From Arthrobacter sp. SPG23 (GTDB taxonomy: Bacteria; Actinomycetota; Actinomycetes; Actinomycetales; Micrococcaceae), in NCBI RefSeq assembly GCF_000876655.1, contig NZ_JYCN01000001.1, forward strand, positions 1-64,000: a stretch of 64,000 bases of DNA, given 5' to 3'. Shown here piece after piece: positions 18,364 through 26,761 of this stretch (its first letter is position 1; the number at the start of each line of letters is the position of its first letter). The position numbers were made by a program, and so were the translations under genes. The notes under the pieces are model-generated. The model had not been told where the DNA came from. It ran no database searches and saw only the letters and a list, made by a program, of their open reading frames with translations.

Positions 18364-18436
18364 GCACCCGTAGCTCAGCTGGGAGAGCAGGGGACTTTTA
18401 ATCCTCGGGTCGTGGGTTCGAGCCCCACCGGGTGCA
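18364..18436 (+). tRNA. tRNA-Lys (anticodon TTT)
   Basis: A complete 73-nt cloverleaf: acceptor GCACCCG/CGGGTGC with discriminator A, D-stem GCTC/GAGC, anticodon stem GGGGA/TCCTC with loop CTTTTAA (anticodon at 18397-18399), and T-stem GTGGG/CCCAC with TTCGAGC. CCA is not encoded. No integrase gene or repeated 3' end is nearby. Confidence 0.97.
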
Positions 18437-18474
18437 CGCTGGAGTGTCGCCCCCGCGGCGTCGGTGCCCTGCCA

Positions 18475-18480
18475 TAAACT
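18475..18480 (+). promoter_or_regulatory. -10 element for a leaderless gene
   Basis: TAAACT ends 6 bases before GTG 18487, so the expected transcription start is the first base of the start codon. Confidence 0.6.
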
Positions 18481-18486
18481 CACCCA

Positions 18487-18663
18487 GTGGCAGATTCAAG
18501 TACCGAAGGCAGTGCAAACGTGGCGGTGATCCCGGTGCTGGAGGGTCAGACCTGCATTGGCGAGCTGCTTCCGGACGTTAAATACATGGTGGGAATGAGC
18601 TCACCCGAAGGTCCGCTGGCCGACCCCGATGGATCAGCAGACGGCCAGCTGACGCTTTTCTGA
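18487..18663 (+). CDS. 58-residue unknown protein, probably leaderless
   Basis: GTG 18487 opens a 58-residue frame that I do not recognise. It begins ADSSTEGSANVAVIPVLEG, contains one cysteine (QTCIGELLPDV), and ends DGQLTLF. It is acidic, with no membrane segment. There is no ribosome site, but TAAACT at 18475-18480 is spaced for a transcript starting at the GTG. It lies between tRNA-Lys and a convergent DUF202-type gene pair. The regular promoter geometry is the main evidence that it is a gene. Confidence 0.55.
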   Translation: MADSSTEGSANVAVIPVLEGQTCIGELLPDVKYMVGMSSPEGPLADPDGSADGQLTLF

Positions 18664-18681
18664 CCGCCGGCCGCGCGCCGG

Positions 18682-19029
18682 TCACGGCTGCAGCGGAAGG
18701 AACAGTACGGTGTAAATCCCCAGCAGGGCGAGGACGACGACGCTCGCGGCCACCGCCGCCGTCGACCCTATGTGCGGGTCCATGGTTTCGTGCTTAATGC
18801 CCCGAACGGCGCGGTGGAAGCGGTGTTTCTGCGTAAGGTTAATGGCCAGCGCGGTGACGACGGCGGCACCCACGAGCGTTCCCACGAACCAGCCGTGGTG
18901 GGGCAGCCAGCGCAGGAAAACGGCGGCGGCGATCACCATGGACAGGGTGGTGCGGCTCCAGGCGAGATCGGTGCGTTCCGGCTGGAGGCCGGCGTCGCCG
19001 TGCCAGGGGGCCTCGCGGCGGGAAGCCAT
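18682..19029 (-). CDS. Small DUF202-type membrane protein
   Basis: A 115-residue protein with the DUF202 hallmark ERTDLAWSRTTLSM followed by three membrane helices (AAAVFLRWL, FVGTLVGAAVVTALAINL, VAASVVVLALLGIYTVLF). Function is unknown. It begins two bases after the stop of a second DUF202 protein, so the two form an operon and may form a heteromeric membrane assembly. ATG 19029 is chosen; upstream sequence belongs to the neighbouring gene. Confidence 0.8.
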   Translation of the reverse strand: MASRREAPWHGDAGLQPERTDLAWSRTTLSMVIAAAVFLRWLPHHGWFVGTLVGAAVVTALAINLTQKHRFHRAVRGIKHETMDPHIGSTAAVAASVVVLALLGIYTVLFLPLQP

Positions 19030-19031
19030 GC

Positions 19032-19433
19032 TCAGGCCGGCCGGGCGATCACGAACACCACCATGATGGCGGCCACGAGCGCTCCGCCGATGGCCAAGAC
19101 CGGGGCCATGAGGGGGAGCGGCATTGGTGCTTTTGACCGCATGGCGCGTTCCACATTCACCCACCGGAAGAACGATCCGCCGCCAATCACGAGCGCAAGG
19201 ACCAGCAGCAGTACCGAAATGGTCTTGCGAAGTTCAGGGCCCAGGAGCTCGGCCATAAACGCCTCGACGGCGACGCCGCCGGCAAGCAGGGCGAGGGACG
19301 TTCGGATCCACGCGAGGAAGGTGCGCTCGTTCGCCAAGGTGAACCGCGGATCGGGTTCGGTGCCGCCGCGGAGGATTCGGGACGTGAGCCGGCCCCTCGG
19401 GTCCGGCGCTCCGGTACTCGAATCTTCTGACAA
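19032..19433 (-). CDS. DUF202/YidH-family membrane protein
   Basis: A 133-residue membrane protein. After a hydrophilic N-terminus comes the family motif FTLANERTFLAWIRTSLALLAGG (about residues 31-53), then two further helices. YidH-like proteins have no established function. The start is TTG 19433, supported by GGAGGG 7 bases upstream. The stop is followed after two bases by the second DUF202 gene. Confidence 0.85.
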   Translation of the reverse strand: MSEDSSTGAPDPRGRLTSRILRGGTEPDPRFTLANERTFLAWIRTSLALLAGGVAVEAFMAELLGPELRKTISVLLLVLALVIGGGSFFRWVNVERAMRSKAPMPLPLMAPVLAIGGALVAAIMVVFVIARPA

Positions 19434-19504
19434 CGTGAATCCCTCCGCGTGCGGCAGGTCGCAGGCATGCTTCCCTCTACTGCCTACACGTTACCGGCCG
19501 CGGG

Positions 19505-19831
19505 TCAGGCTGCCCCCGACCAGTGCGGAGTCCGGCGGGCCGCGGCATGCTTGCGGAAGCCGTCAACCGGCAACCGCCGGGTGTCGCAGGCGGCCGGGGC
19601 CGGCATGGCAGCAGCCGGTGCCTGCGCGGGTGGCAGAGCCGAACTGCCGGCAGGGCAGAGGTCGCTGATCAGTCCCATACCCGCGCACTCGCGGACTGCA
19701 TCGATAGCCGCAACGGCCGACGGCTTGTCGCGGTACGCGCCTGACACAGCCAGCTCGGTTCCCTCCGGCGTCGTCAGCCGGAACCGGTACTGCAACTCTG
19801 CATCAACAAAAACTTCGAACTTGCCGGCCAT
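19505..19831 (-). CDS. DUF1508/YegP-like small protein, paralogue 1
   Basis: A 108-residue protein. Residues 1-52 form one YegP-type (DUF1508) unit: MAGKFEVFVDAELQYRFRLT, then GTELAVSGAYRDKPSAVAAIDAVRECA. The tail is Ala/Pro-rich and probably disordered. Single-unit YegP proteins are small beta-rich folds without a proven function. ATG 19831 follows GGAAGGA at good distance. Two more paralogues lie at 32846-33184 and 35704-35898. Confidence 0.8.
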   Translation of the reverse strand: MAGKFEVFVDAELQYRFRLTTPEGTELAVSGAYRDKPSAVAAIDAVRECAGMGLISDLCPAGSSALPPAQAPAAAMPAPAACDTRRLPVDGFRKHAAARRTPHWSGAA

Positions 19832-20081
19832 AACTAATCCTTCCGGTCTGCGGAGCCGGCCCGCCGGCAGCTTCGCCGCGAAACGGGCCGAACGCATCTC
19901 TGCGAACAACTTCCGCTGGTCTGGTCGAACGATCAGAATTGATCGGTTCATCAAGTGCTTTAAGTCTGTCGCTGCCTCTTGTAGGCTCACAAGACCGATC
20001 AAGTTAAGCCCACGTAAAATGCATGCAACGGACTGCCACTTCATGGCCGTCGCATGTCCGGCAAACACTGAGGAGCCCGTC

Positions 20082-20636
20082 ATGACCACACTGTCGGATC
20101 GACCCAACACCGCCTTGCTGGTGATCGACGTCCAGAACGGAGTGGTGTCCGATGTCCACCAGCGCGACGCCGTCGTCGCCAACATCTCCACCCTCGTGGA
20201 CAAGGCCCGGGGCGAAGGAGTGCCAGTGGTCTGGGTCCAGCACTCGAGTGGTCAACTGGCGAAGGGAAGCGATGCCTGGGAGCTCGTGCCGGAACTGAAG
20301 CGCCAGGACGGGGAACCGCTGGTGCACAAGACCTTTGCGGACTCCTTCGAGGACACCGACCTGGAAGACGTTCTGGCCCGGGAAGGCGTGGGCCGGCTGG
20401 TCGTCTCCGGCGCCCAGACCGATGAGTGCATCCGCTCCACGATCCACGGAGCCTTCGTCCGCGGCTACGACGTGACGCTCGTTGGTGATGCACACACCAC
20501 GGAGGACCAGAGCGAGTGGGGTGCCCCGCCGCCGGACAAGGTCATCGCGCACACCAACCTCTACTGGAAGTACCATACGGCTCCCGGCCGCACCGCTGCC
20601 GTGGAGGGCACCAGCGATGTAACCTTCGCAGGCTGA
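20082..20636 (+). CDS. Isochorismatase-like cysteine hydrolase
   Basis: A 184-residue hydrolase of the isochorismatase superfamily. The catalytic triad is visible as Asp in ALLVIDVQNGV (residue 16), Lys in HKTFADSF (about 83) and Cys in GAQTDECIRSTIHGA (about 118). These enzymes cleave amide or ester bonds of small molecules such as nicotinamide or N-carbamoyl compounds; the substrate here is not known. GAGG at 20070-20073 precedes ATG 20082. Confidence 0.9.
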   Translation: MTTLSDRPNTALLVIDVQNGVVSDVHQRDAVVANISTLVDKARGEGVPVVWVQHSSGQLAKGSDAWELVPELKRQDGEPLVHKTFADSFEDTDLEDVLAREGVGRLVVSGAQTDECIRSTIHGAFVRGYDVTLVGDAHTTEDQSEWGAPPPDKVIAHTNLYWKYHTAPGRTAAVEGTSDVTFAG

Positions 20637-20713
20637 ACCGCGCCATCCGGAAGAATGGGTCCCGGCAACAGGCCTCGTGACGAGGCCGCGGGACTGAGTT
20701 GGGTGGAGCTGTG

Positions 20714-21814
20714 GTGGAAGTTGACGTCGTTGTAGTCGGCGGAGGGGCGATGGGATCCGCTGCCGCGTGGCAACTGGCCCGCCGCGGCAGGTCCGTTGTC
20801 CTGCTCGAGCAGTTCGAACAGGGGCATCACATCGGCGCCTCCCACGGCTCGACCCGCAATTTCAACATGGCGTACGCCGAGCCCGACTATCTGGACCTGG
20901 TCACCGAGGCCAAAGACCTCTGGAACGAGCTCGAGAGTGAAACGGGCACGCAGCTCCTGGACCTCGTGGGGTTGGTGAACCACGGCAACGTCCGGCGACT
21001 GCGGGAGGTCCGTTCGTCGCACGCGGAGCGGGGCATTGCGAGCCACTTCATCCCGGCCGCAGAGGCGGCGGAGCGCTGGCGGGGCATGAACTTCCGGGGC
21101 GAGGTCCTGGTGGTGCCCGGCTCGGGACGGGTCCGCGCCGCCGACGCGCTGGTGGCGCTGCGCCAGGCGGCCGAAGCGCACGGCGCCCGCTTTGAATATT
21201 CGACGCCGGTCCGGGACATCCGCGTTGACGGCGACCGCGCCGCCGTCGTTATTGACTCCGGCGAGATCACCGCGCATCGCGTAGTGGTCACCGCCGGCGC
21301 GTGGACCGGCAAGCTCCTCGGTGGCCGCGTCCCGCTCCCGGAACTTGTTGTCACGCAGGAGCAGCCTGCCCACTTCACGCCCTTGGACGACTCGCTGGAG
21401 TGGCCCAGCTTCAACCACAACCCGGACCCGGACGATCCCCGCGACGCCTACTGGTACAGCCCCGTCTATGGCATGCTCACCCCGGGCGAAGGCATCAAGG
21501 CCGGCTGGCACGGAGTGGGTCCGGTGACCGACCCGGACGCGCGCAGCTTCACCCCCGAACCTGTCCAGCTGGAGGCGCTGGTGCGGTACGTCCGGGAGTG
21601 GCTGCCCGGCGTGGATGCGGGGTCGGCGGTTCCCATCAGTTGCACGTACACCAGCACCGCCAATGAGGACTTTGTGCTGGACCGTTCTGGTCCGGTGGTG
21701 GTCGGGGCCGGCTTCTCCGGCCACGGGTTCAAGTTCACCCCTGCCGTTGGCCGGGTGCTCGCAGACCTGGCCGACGGCGGCGCCGCACCCGCCCGTTTCA
21801 CCGCCCGGCGCTAG
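20714..21814 (+). CDS. Sarcosine oxidase / N-methyl-amino-acid oxidase (SolA-like)
   Basis: A 366-residue monomeric FAD enzyme of the MSOX/MTOX family that oxidatively demethylates N-methyl amino acids. The N-terminal dinucleotide fold is VDVVVVGGGAMGSAAAWQLARRG. The flavin region HIGASHGSTRNFNMAYAEPDY and the C-terminal VVGAGFSGHGFKFTPAVGRVLADL are typical. The usual flavin-linking Cys appears to lie in the PISCTYTSTANEDFVLDR region. GTG 20714 follows GGTGGAG at good spacing; GTG 20711 is also possible. Its product, a one-carbon unit, could feed the folate enzymes at the start of the window, but the genes are not linked. Confidence 0.85.
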   Translation: MEVDVVVVGGGAMGSAAAWQLARRGRSVVLLEQFEQGHHIGASHGSTRNFNMAYAEPDYLDLVTEAKDLWNELESETGTQLLDLVGLVNHGNVRRLREVRSSHAERGIASHFIPAAEAAERWRGMNFRGEVLVVPGSGRVRAADALVALRQAAEAHGARFEYSTPVRDIRVDGDRAAVVIDSGEITAHRVVVTAGAWTGKLLGGRVPLPELVVTQEQPAHFTPLDDSLEWPSFNHNPDPDDPRDAYWYSPVYGMLTPGEGIKAGWHGVGPVTDPDARSFTPEPVQLEALVRYVREWLPGVDAGSAVPISCTYTSTANEDFVLDRSGPVVVGAGFSGHGFKFTPAVGRVLADLADGGAAPARFTARR

Positions 21815-21869
21815 GGTCTGCCTGCCCGCCGGCAGAGCGAATTCGCGGGAGCGGGTAGCGTAGGGTGAC

Positions 21870-22424
21870 ATGCGCAACGGTCGGCTGGTTCCCTGCATCC
21901 TGGCGGTGCTGTCCGTCGTCGCCGCCTTCTTCCTGGCTTTCGCCGGACCCGCCAGTGCCGAACCCTGCCCGGACAAGCAGGTTCCGGCTGCCGCTGGCGG
22001 CTTCTGCGTTTCCGGCGGGCCGCCGTCCCCGGCGCCTACTTCGTCATCAACTGCCCCGGCCGGTGCAGTCAGCCCCGGACCCGCGCGGGGCGGAGCCGGT
22101 CCCGTCGACACGCAGCCCCTGCTCCCCGGTTCCGGCGCGGAAGACGTGCCGCCGCAGGGAAACATGGCAGGCCAGGAATCAGGGGCCGCCCCGCCAGCGT
22201 CCGCTGAACCGCCGTCGGCCACTCAGCCCGCCACGCCTCCTGCAAAGGCTGTATCGCCGTCGCCGTCCCGGTCGGCCCGGACGTTGACGGCGGCGCCGCC
22301 GGATTCCGGCAGGAGCGGCGCCGGGGGCGTTCCCTTGGCCGGCTATCTGGTGGCCGTCGGCGGAGGGATGCTCCTGCTCTCCTCAGCCTTCGGTTTCATG
22401 AGGTTCCGTCCCGCAGCCCGCTGA
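21870..22424 (+). CDS. Exported Pro/Ala-rich protein with C-terminal membrane anchor
   Basis: A 184-residue protein. A Sec signal peptide (VPCILAVLSVVAAFFLAFAGPASA) precedes a low-complexity Pro/Ser/Ala-rich middle of about 120 residues. It ends in one membrane helix (YLVAVGGGMLLLSSAFGFM) and a short basic tail (RFRPAAR). The layout is that of a cell-wall surface protein, but no LPXTG-type sortase motif is present before the helix. A terminator hairpin overlaps the stop codon. Function unknown. Confidence 0.75.
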   Translation: MRNGRLVPCILAVLSVVAAFFLAFAGPASAEPCPDKQVPAAAGGFCVSGGPPSPAPTSSSTAPAGAVSPGPARGGAGPVDTQPLLPGSGAEDVPPQGNMAGQESGAAPPASAEPPSATQPATPPAKAVSPSPSRSARTLTAAPPDSGRSGAGGVPLAGYLVAVGGGMLLLSSAFGFMRFRPAAR

Positions 22425-22439
22425 GGGACGCGGGTTTTT
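22417..22439 (+). terminator. Rho-independent terminator
   Basis: CCCGC and GCGGG pair across an 8-base loop, followed by TTTTT. The stem overlaps the stop codon of the surface-protein gene. Confidence 0.7.
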
Positions 22440-22583
22440 CCTGGCGCCCAAGAGGCTTCGGCTAGGCTGGCAGCGATAGGCCGTCGACTGCCGTTGCCCC
22501 CTGTGGCCGGTGTTGACGGTGCGTCCGGCCAACGAGGGGTATGCATCCGTGCGGCAAAAACCTGACCTAAGGCGGGCCCAGCC

Positions 22584-23237
22584 ATGATGCCCGCAAACGC
22601 CGTGGACGAGCTCACGGGAATAGCCGGCTTCGCCGCGCGCGGCATCGATGCGCTGGGGGAGTGGGGCGTGGGACTCTTCACCTTTGCCGAAACCATCATC
22701 CCGCCCATCCCGAGCGAGGTCATCCTGCCGCTGGCGGGCTTCCTCACCAAGCAGGGGAGCATGAGCCTGGTCCTGGTGTTCGTCACAAGCACGCTCGGCG
22801 CCTACGCCGGTGCCTTGCTGCTGTACTGGATTGGCGCGAAGCTGGGCCTGGAGCGGGCCATCCGCGGGCTGTCCAGGCTTCCGCTGATGGACCGCGAGGA
22901 CTTCGAGAAGGCGGCGGACTGGTTCCAGCGCCACGGCAAGTCGGCGGTGTTCTTCGGCCGGTTCCTGCCCGGGGTGCGGAGCCTGATTTCCCTGCCCGCC
23001 GGTGCGGAGAAAATGAACCTGGCCACCTTCAGCATCTTCACGATTGCCGGGAGCGGGCTCTGGAACGCCCTGCTGATCGGTCTGGGTGTGCTCCTCGGAG
23101 CGCAGTACCGGCTCATCGAGGAGTACTCCAAGTACCTCAATTACGCCGTCTATGCAGCGATTGCGGCCACCCTTGCGTGGTTGTCCGTGAGGGCCTACCG
23201 GCGGCAGCGCGAACGCGTGGACCAGAACCAGGGCTAG
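22584..23237 (+). CDS. DedA family membrane protein
   Basis: A 217-residue integral membrane protein of the DedA/VTT family, whose members act as lipid flippases/transporters. Signs are FAETIIPPIPSEVILPLAGFL near residue 35 and FFGRFLPGVRSLISLPAGAEKM at about 130-150, which holds the conserved arginine and glycine pattern. Four to five helices are present. It ends 12 bases before the ribokinase start, so the two are likely co-transcribed. A TAGGCT -10 candidate lies at 22463-22468. Confidence 0.92.
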   Translation: MMPANAVDELTGIAGFAARGIDALGEWGVGLFTFAETIIPPIPSEVILPLAGFLTKQGSMSLVLVFVTSTLGAYAGALLLYWIGAKLGLERAIRGLSRLPLMDREDFEKAADWFQRHGKSAVFFGRFLPGVRSLISLPAGAEKMNLATFSIFTIAGSGLWNALLIGLGVLLGAQYRLIEEYSKYLNYAVYAAIAATLAWLSVRAYRRQRERVDQNQG

Positions 23238-23249
23238 GGAGTGGCTGGA

Positions 23250-24215
23250 ATGAGCACTGAAGCGCACGGCCGGATCGTCGTCGTCGGCTCCTTGAATGCC
23301 GACCTGACCATCTATTGCGACCGGCTCCCGCTGCCGGGTGAGACGGTCCACGGCACCGGATTCGCCGTGAATCCCGGCGGCAAAAGCGCCAACCAGGCCG
23401 TGGCGGCAAGCCTGCTGGGCGGGGCCGTCAGCCTCGTCGGCGCCGTGGGGGACGACTCCAACGGCGAGATGCTCCTCGCCTCCACCGCCGGCGCAGGCGT
23501 GGACATCTCGCACGTGCGCACCTCGGAGTCTGCCGCCACGGGAGTCGCCGTGATCGCGGTGGATGCGCGCGGCGAGAACAACATCATCATTTCCGCGGGG
23601 GCCAACGGAACCCTCGCTCCCGCCGATGTCGCGGCGTCCGCGGATGCGTTCGACGGCGCGTCCGTGGTCTGCCTCTGCCTCGAGGTCAGCCTCGATACTG
23701 TAGCGGCGGCAGCCCGGTTGGGGCACGACGCCGGCGCGACAGTCCTGCTCAACCTCTCGCCTTACGGCGAGATCCCGCAGAGCCTGGCGGATCTCACGGA
23801 CATCCTGCTGGTCAACGCGCACGAGGCGTCACTGTTCCTGGGTTCAGATGAGATTCCCGGCGCCGATGCGGACGACGCCGCCTGGAACCAGGTCCGGGAG
23901 CGTTTCGCCGGGCGCGGGCTGCAGCGGGTCCTGGTCACTCTGGGTTCCAGCGGCTCTGTTGTCCTGGATTCGCTGGTTTCAGGGACGGGGCGGGTCACCC
24001 GGATCGCGCCGGTCAAGGTCCATGCAGTGGACACCACCGGCGCCGGCGACGCGTTCACCGGCGCCGTGGCCGCACGGCTCGCTGCCGGGCAGGCGCTGGC
24101 CGAAGCCGCTGCCTTCGCCTCCGTGGCGGCGGCACTCGCCGTCACCCGGAGGGGCACGCAGGCCGCCTACGCCGGGGTTTTGGATGTGGAGCGGATGCGG
24201 GGCACGGGCATTTAG
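23250..24215 (+). CDS. rbsK: Ribokinase-like PfkB sugar kinase
   Basis: A 321-residue PfkB-family kinase. IVVVGSLNADLTIYCDRLPLPGET at the N-terminus and GGKSANQAVAASLLGG are typical of ribokinases. The C-terminal DTTGAGDAFTGAVAARLAAG carries the anion hole and catalytic Asp. It should phosphorylate ribose or a related sugar to the 5-phosphate. ATG 23250 has AGGGAG 8 bases upstream; GTG 23241 would add three residues. No ribose transporter is adjacent, so the substrate is inferred from sequence alone. Confidence 0.82.
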   Translation: MSTEAHGRIVVVGSLNADLTIYCDRLPLPGETVHGTGFAVNPGGKSANQAVAASLLGGAVSLVGAVGDDSNGEMLLASTAGAGVDISHVRTSESAATGVAVIAVDARGENNIIISAGANGTLAPADVAASADAFDGASVVCLCLEVSLDTVAAAARLGHDAGATVLLNLSPYGEIPQSLADLTDILLVNAHEASLFLGSDEIPGADADDAAWNQVRERFAGRGLQRVLVTLGSSGSVVLDSLVSGTGRVTRIAPVKVHAVDTTGAGDAFTGAVAARLAAGQALAEAAAFASVAAALAVTRRGTQAAYAGVLDVERMRGTGI

Positions 24216-24499
24216 CCCGGGCGGGCTCAGAAGGACCGTCCGGGCTTCTTCCTCTGGACTTCCGTATCGAGTGTGTTGCCAAGGTATGCGCCACGCCCTA
24301 GGATGCGACCAAGGCGCCCTGCGAAGTCGTTTATCGGAGGCTGGGCGGCCCTCGGAAGAGGTATTGAGGCAGCATATGGTCGGCTTGAAAATCTTGCGCA
24401 GTTGCAGCAATGCCTGCCGTTCTCAGCGGAGCGTTGTAATTGGTGACGCTAGGGCGCCCGGTGATCTTCACGCTCGCTCACGCCTGTGCACGGTGCGCC

Positions 24500-25078
24500 A
24501 TGCCTGAGTTTGAGGAAGCGCCAGAAGAGGGACCGAATCCGGTTAAAAACTCCGGAACAGGAAAACGCGGTCCAGCGTGGGAGATAGATCCCCGCAACGA
24601 CCAACTGGCCTATGAGATGCTAACCGCTCGTTTTCTCGCGCACGACGAGTTGTTATGGCAGACGCCAGTCCTCGCCCTCACCGCGCAGTCTTTCCTGATG
24701 ACGATCTCTCTGAGTCGTGACGTGGCCAATCTGGCGGCAGCAACGGCGGCTGCATTGGGCACAATCTTGATATTGATGTCCATGCACTTGCTCGGCAGGC
24801 ATCGATTCCTGGAGCTTATCGAGAAACACAAACTCAGGCAGCTTGAAGAAGCTCTGCAAATTGAACCGCTGAGTACCCATTCATGGGCATGGCAGTATCG
24901 GCCAACACCCAAGCTGGGCAGTGCATTCAAGCGCCGGGACTATGGACTGGAAAACCCACGGTATCTATGGATATTTTCTGTTCCGAGTTATGTCATATGG
25001 CAGATTGGCCTATCCTTCTTTGCCGTCGCCAATACAGCAATATGCATTTTCCGGCTGAGCCAAATGGGACAGGCCTGA
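24500..25078 (+). CDS. Orphan multi-helix membrane protein, lower GC
   Basis: A 192-residue unrecognised protein. It has an acidic N-terminus (PEFEEAPEEGPNPVKN), then DQLAYEMLTARFLAHDELLWQTP leading into two close helices (VLALTAQSFLMTISL and ATAAALGTILILMSMHLL). A charged stretch follows (RHRFLELIEKHKLRQLEEALQ), and two helices near the C-terminus (YLWIFSVPSYVIWQIGLSFFAVANTAICIF). The pattern resembles SLATT/RipA-like small membrane proteins, but the family was not proven. Base composition is visibly less GC-rich than its neighbours, which suggests acquisition. A TTG at 24440 could extend it by 20 residues. Confidence 0.6.
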   Translation: MPEFEEAPEEGPNPVKNSGTGKRGPAWEIDPRNDQLAYEMLTARFLAHDELLWQTPVLALTAQSFLMTISLSRDVANLAAATAAALGTILILMSMHLLGRHRFLELIEKHKLRQLEEALQIEPLSTHSWAWQYRPTPKLGSAFKRRDYGLENPRYLWIFSVPSYVIWQIGLSFFAVANTAICIFRLSQMGQA

Positions 25079-25138
25079 ATCGGCGGCACCGTATTCATCG
25101 TTTCCCCAGCCTGATGTGGCCCCTCGTCTCACGGCGCA

Positions 25139-25849
25139 CTACTCCCCGTGCACTTCGGCCTGCTTCTCTTCCGAGCGGTCGAGGTAGGCCAGCAGCAGCT
25201 CGGCGGCCCGCTCCAGCTCGCCCGCCTCCAGCGCCTCGCAGATTTCCTCGTTGTCCTTGAGGTAGCCGCTGTAGAAGTGCGCATCCATCGTGGCCTTGTG
25301 GAAGAACAGCCGCATCTCGGCCAGGACCTGGGACATGATGGTGTTCAGCCGGCGGCTGCCGGCCAGGGCAACGATCGCCCCGTGAAAGTGCTGGTTCGCG
25401 GTCCCCAGCCCCTCGTCGTCGTTCGCTGCGGCCGCGAGCTTGCCTTCCTCCACCGCCGCCCGGACGGCGGCCACGGCTTCCGGGCTGCCGCCGCCACGGA
25501 TAGCGCTGACTTCGATGGTCCGGCGCACGGTGTAGACGTCGTGGATATCCCCGGCTTCCAGGCTCGCCACGAAGACCCCTCGGTTGGGGTGGCGGACCAC
25601 CAGCCGTTCGCTCGCGAGCTCGGCGAAAGCTTCGCGCACGGTGTTGCGGGAGACGCCAAGGTCCTCGGCAATCGTGGATTCGGTCAGCCGTGTGCCCGGG
25701 AGGAGGACCCCTTCAGCCAGCTGCAGGCGCAGTTCATCAGCCACCCTGTCGGCCACCGAAGGCACGATGACGCGCAGCCGGGCTGCTGCCGTTGATGCGC
25801 TTGAGACTGCTGCGGAGGTGCCCCGGGTTGCTGCTGATGAAGTGGCCAT
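25139..25849 (-). CDS. GntR/FadR-family regulator of the pxp operon
   Basis: A 236-residue FCD-type GntR regulator. The winged helix (residues about 30-95) includes RVADELRLQLAEGVLLPGTRL and ESTIAEDLGVSRNTVREAFAELASERL. The all-helical FCD effector domain follows (VYTVRRTIEVSAIR, then NQHFHGAIVALAGSRRLN, with metal-ligand-like His). It is divergent from the 5-oxoproline-type operon, with a perfect inverted repeat between the two genes, so it probably represses that operon until its substrate is present. Confidence 0.88.
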   Translation of the reverse strand: MATSSAATRGTSAAVSSASTAAARLRVIVPSVADRVADELRLQLAEGVLLPGTRLTESTIAEDLGVSRNTVREAFAELASERLVVRHPNRGVFVASLEAGDIHDVYTVRRTIEVSAIRGGGSPEAVAAVRAAVEEGKLAAAANDDEGLGTANQHFHGAIVALAGSRRLNTIMSQVLAEMRLFFHKATMDAHFYSGYLKDNEEICEALEAGELERAAELLLAYLDRSEEKQAEVHGE

Positions 25850-25889
25850 ACTCCAGAATTTACACGATCGTCACATCGTTGAATCGAAG

Positions 25890-25904
25890 GATTGTTGAAC
25901 AATC
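25890..25904. promoter_or_regulatory. Candidate GntR operator in the pxp promoter
   Basis: GATTGTT-G-AACAATC is a perfect 7-1-7 inverted repeat in the divergent region. TTGAAC at 25895-25900, a possible -35, lies inside it, with CATCCT at 25918-25923 as a 17-base-spaced -10. Confidence 0.6.
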
Positions 25905-25955
25905 GATAAATTTGGTGCATCCTAGTAAGACCAAATCAATGAGACGAGGATCACA

Positions 25956-26714
25956 ATGGTGTACATGGACCTGAACAGCGACGTAGGCGAGTCCTTCGGT
26001 CGCTGGACCTTGGGCGACGACACGGCGATGTTCCAATCCGTGTCCAGTGCCAATGTGGCCTGCGGTTTCCACGCCGGCGATCCCACCGTCATCCGCCGCA
26101 CCTGCCGCGAAGCCGTGCAAGCCGGCGTGATGATCGGCGCCCACGTGGGCTACCGTGACCTCTCCGGATTCGGCCGCCGCTTCGTGGACATCGATCCCAA
26201 CGAACTGGCTGACGACATCGTCTACCAGATCGGCGCGCTGCAGGCGCTGGCCGCCACCGAAGGCGCCCGCGTCCGCTACGTCAAGCCGCACGGCGGCCTG
26301 TACAACGCGATCGTCTCCCACACCGCCCAGGCACGCGCCGTCGTCGACGCCGTCAGGTCCATCGATCCTGGACTGCCCATCCTTGGCCTTCCAGGCTCAG
26401 AGGTGCTGCGCCTTGCAGAAGCAGCCGGACTGCGCGCCGTTTCCGAAGCCTTTGCCGACCGCGCCTACAACCCTGACGGCACGCTCGTCTCCCGCTCGCT
26501 CCCCGGAGCCGTCCTGCATGACCCGGCCCAGGTGGCCGAACACGTCCTGCGTATGGCTGCCGACTCTGCCATCCGCACCGTGGACGGCTCCATCCTGAGA
26601 ATCAATGCAGACAGCATCTGCGTCCATGGCGATTCCCCCGGGGCTGTTGCCATGGCTGTCGCAGTGAGGGCTGCGCTTTCCGACGCCGGCATCGCCATCA
26701 AAGCTTTTGCCTAA
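25956..26714 (+). CDS. pxpA: LamB/YcsF family protein, 5-oxoprolinase subunit A
   Basis: A 252-residue protein of the YcsF/LamB family, the A subunit of the ATP-dependent prokaryotic 5-oxoprolinase PxpABC. The family opening [13 protein letters not shown] is present, with [13 protein letters not shown] and [11 protein letters not shown] later, and [16 protein letters not shown] at the end. Residues of the first and third motifs are thought to bind metal and substrate. It is the first gene after the GntR-controlled promoter and is followed by an MFS transporter and the B-C fusion. Confidence 0.93.
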   Translation: MVYMDLNSDVGESFGRWTLGDDTAMFQSVSSANVACGFHAGDPTVIRRTCREAVQAGVMIGAHVGYRDLSGFGRRFVDIDPNELADDIVYQIGALQALAATEGARVRYVKPHGGLYNAIVSHTAQARAVVDAVRSIDPGLPILGLPGSEVLRLAEAAGLRAVSEAFADRAYNPDGTLVSRSLPGAVLHDPAQVAEHVLRMAADSAIRTVDGSILRINADSICVHGDSPGAVAMAVAVRAALSDAGIAIKAFA

Positions 26715-26761
26715 GACGGCGTTCGCTTAAAACCTTTCGCCTCACCCCTGAAGGAAAGACC

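Noticed and set aside
18364..18436. tRNA-Lys as a possible integration site of a mobile element
   Set aside because: No integrase, no repeated tRNA 3' end and no change of gene character next to it.
20671..20687. GGCCTCG/CGAGGCC hairpin after the isochorismatase-like gene as a terminator
   Set aside because: Short 7-bp stem with a 3-base loop and no T-tract; it may simply be structure in the leader of the next gene.
24500..25078. Membrane protein as part of a full anti-phage system
   Set aside because: No neighbouring effector, sensor, nuclease or cyclase gene; only the topology is suggestive.
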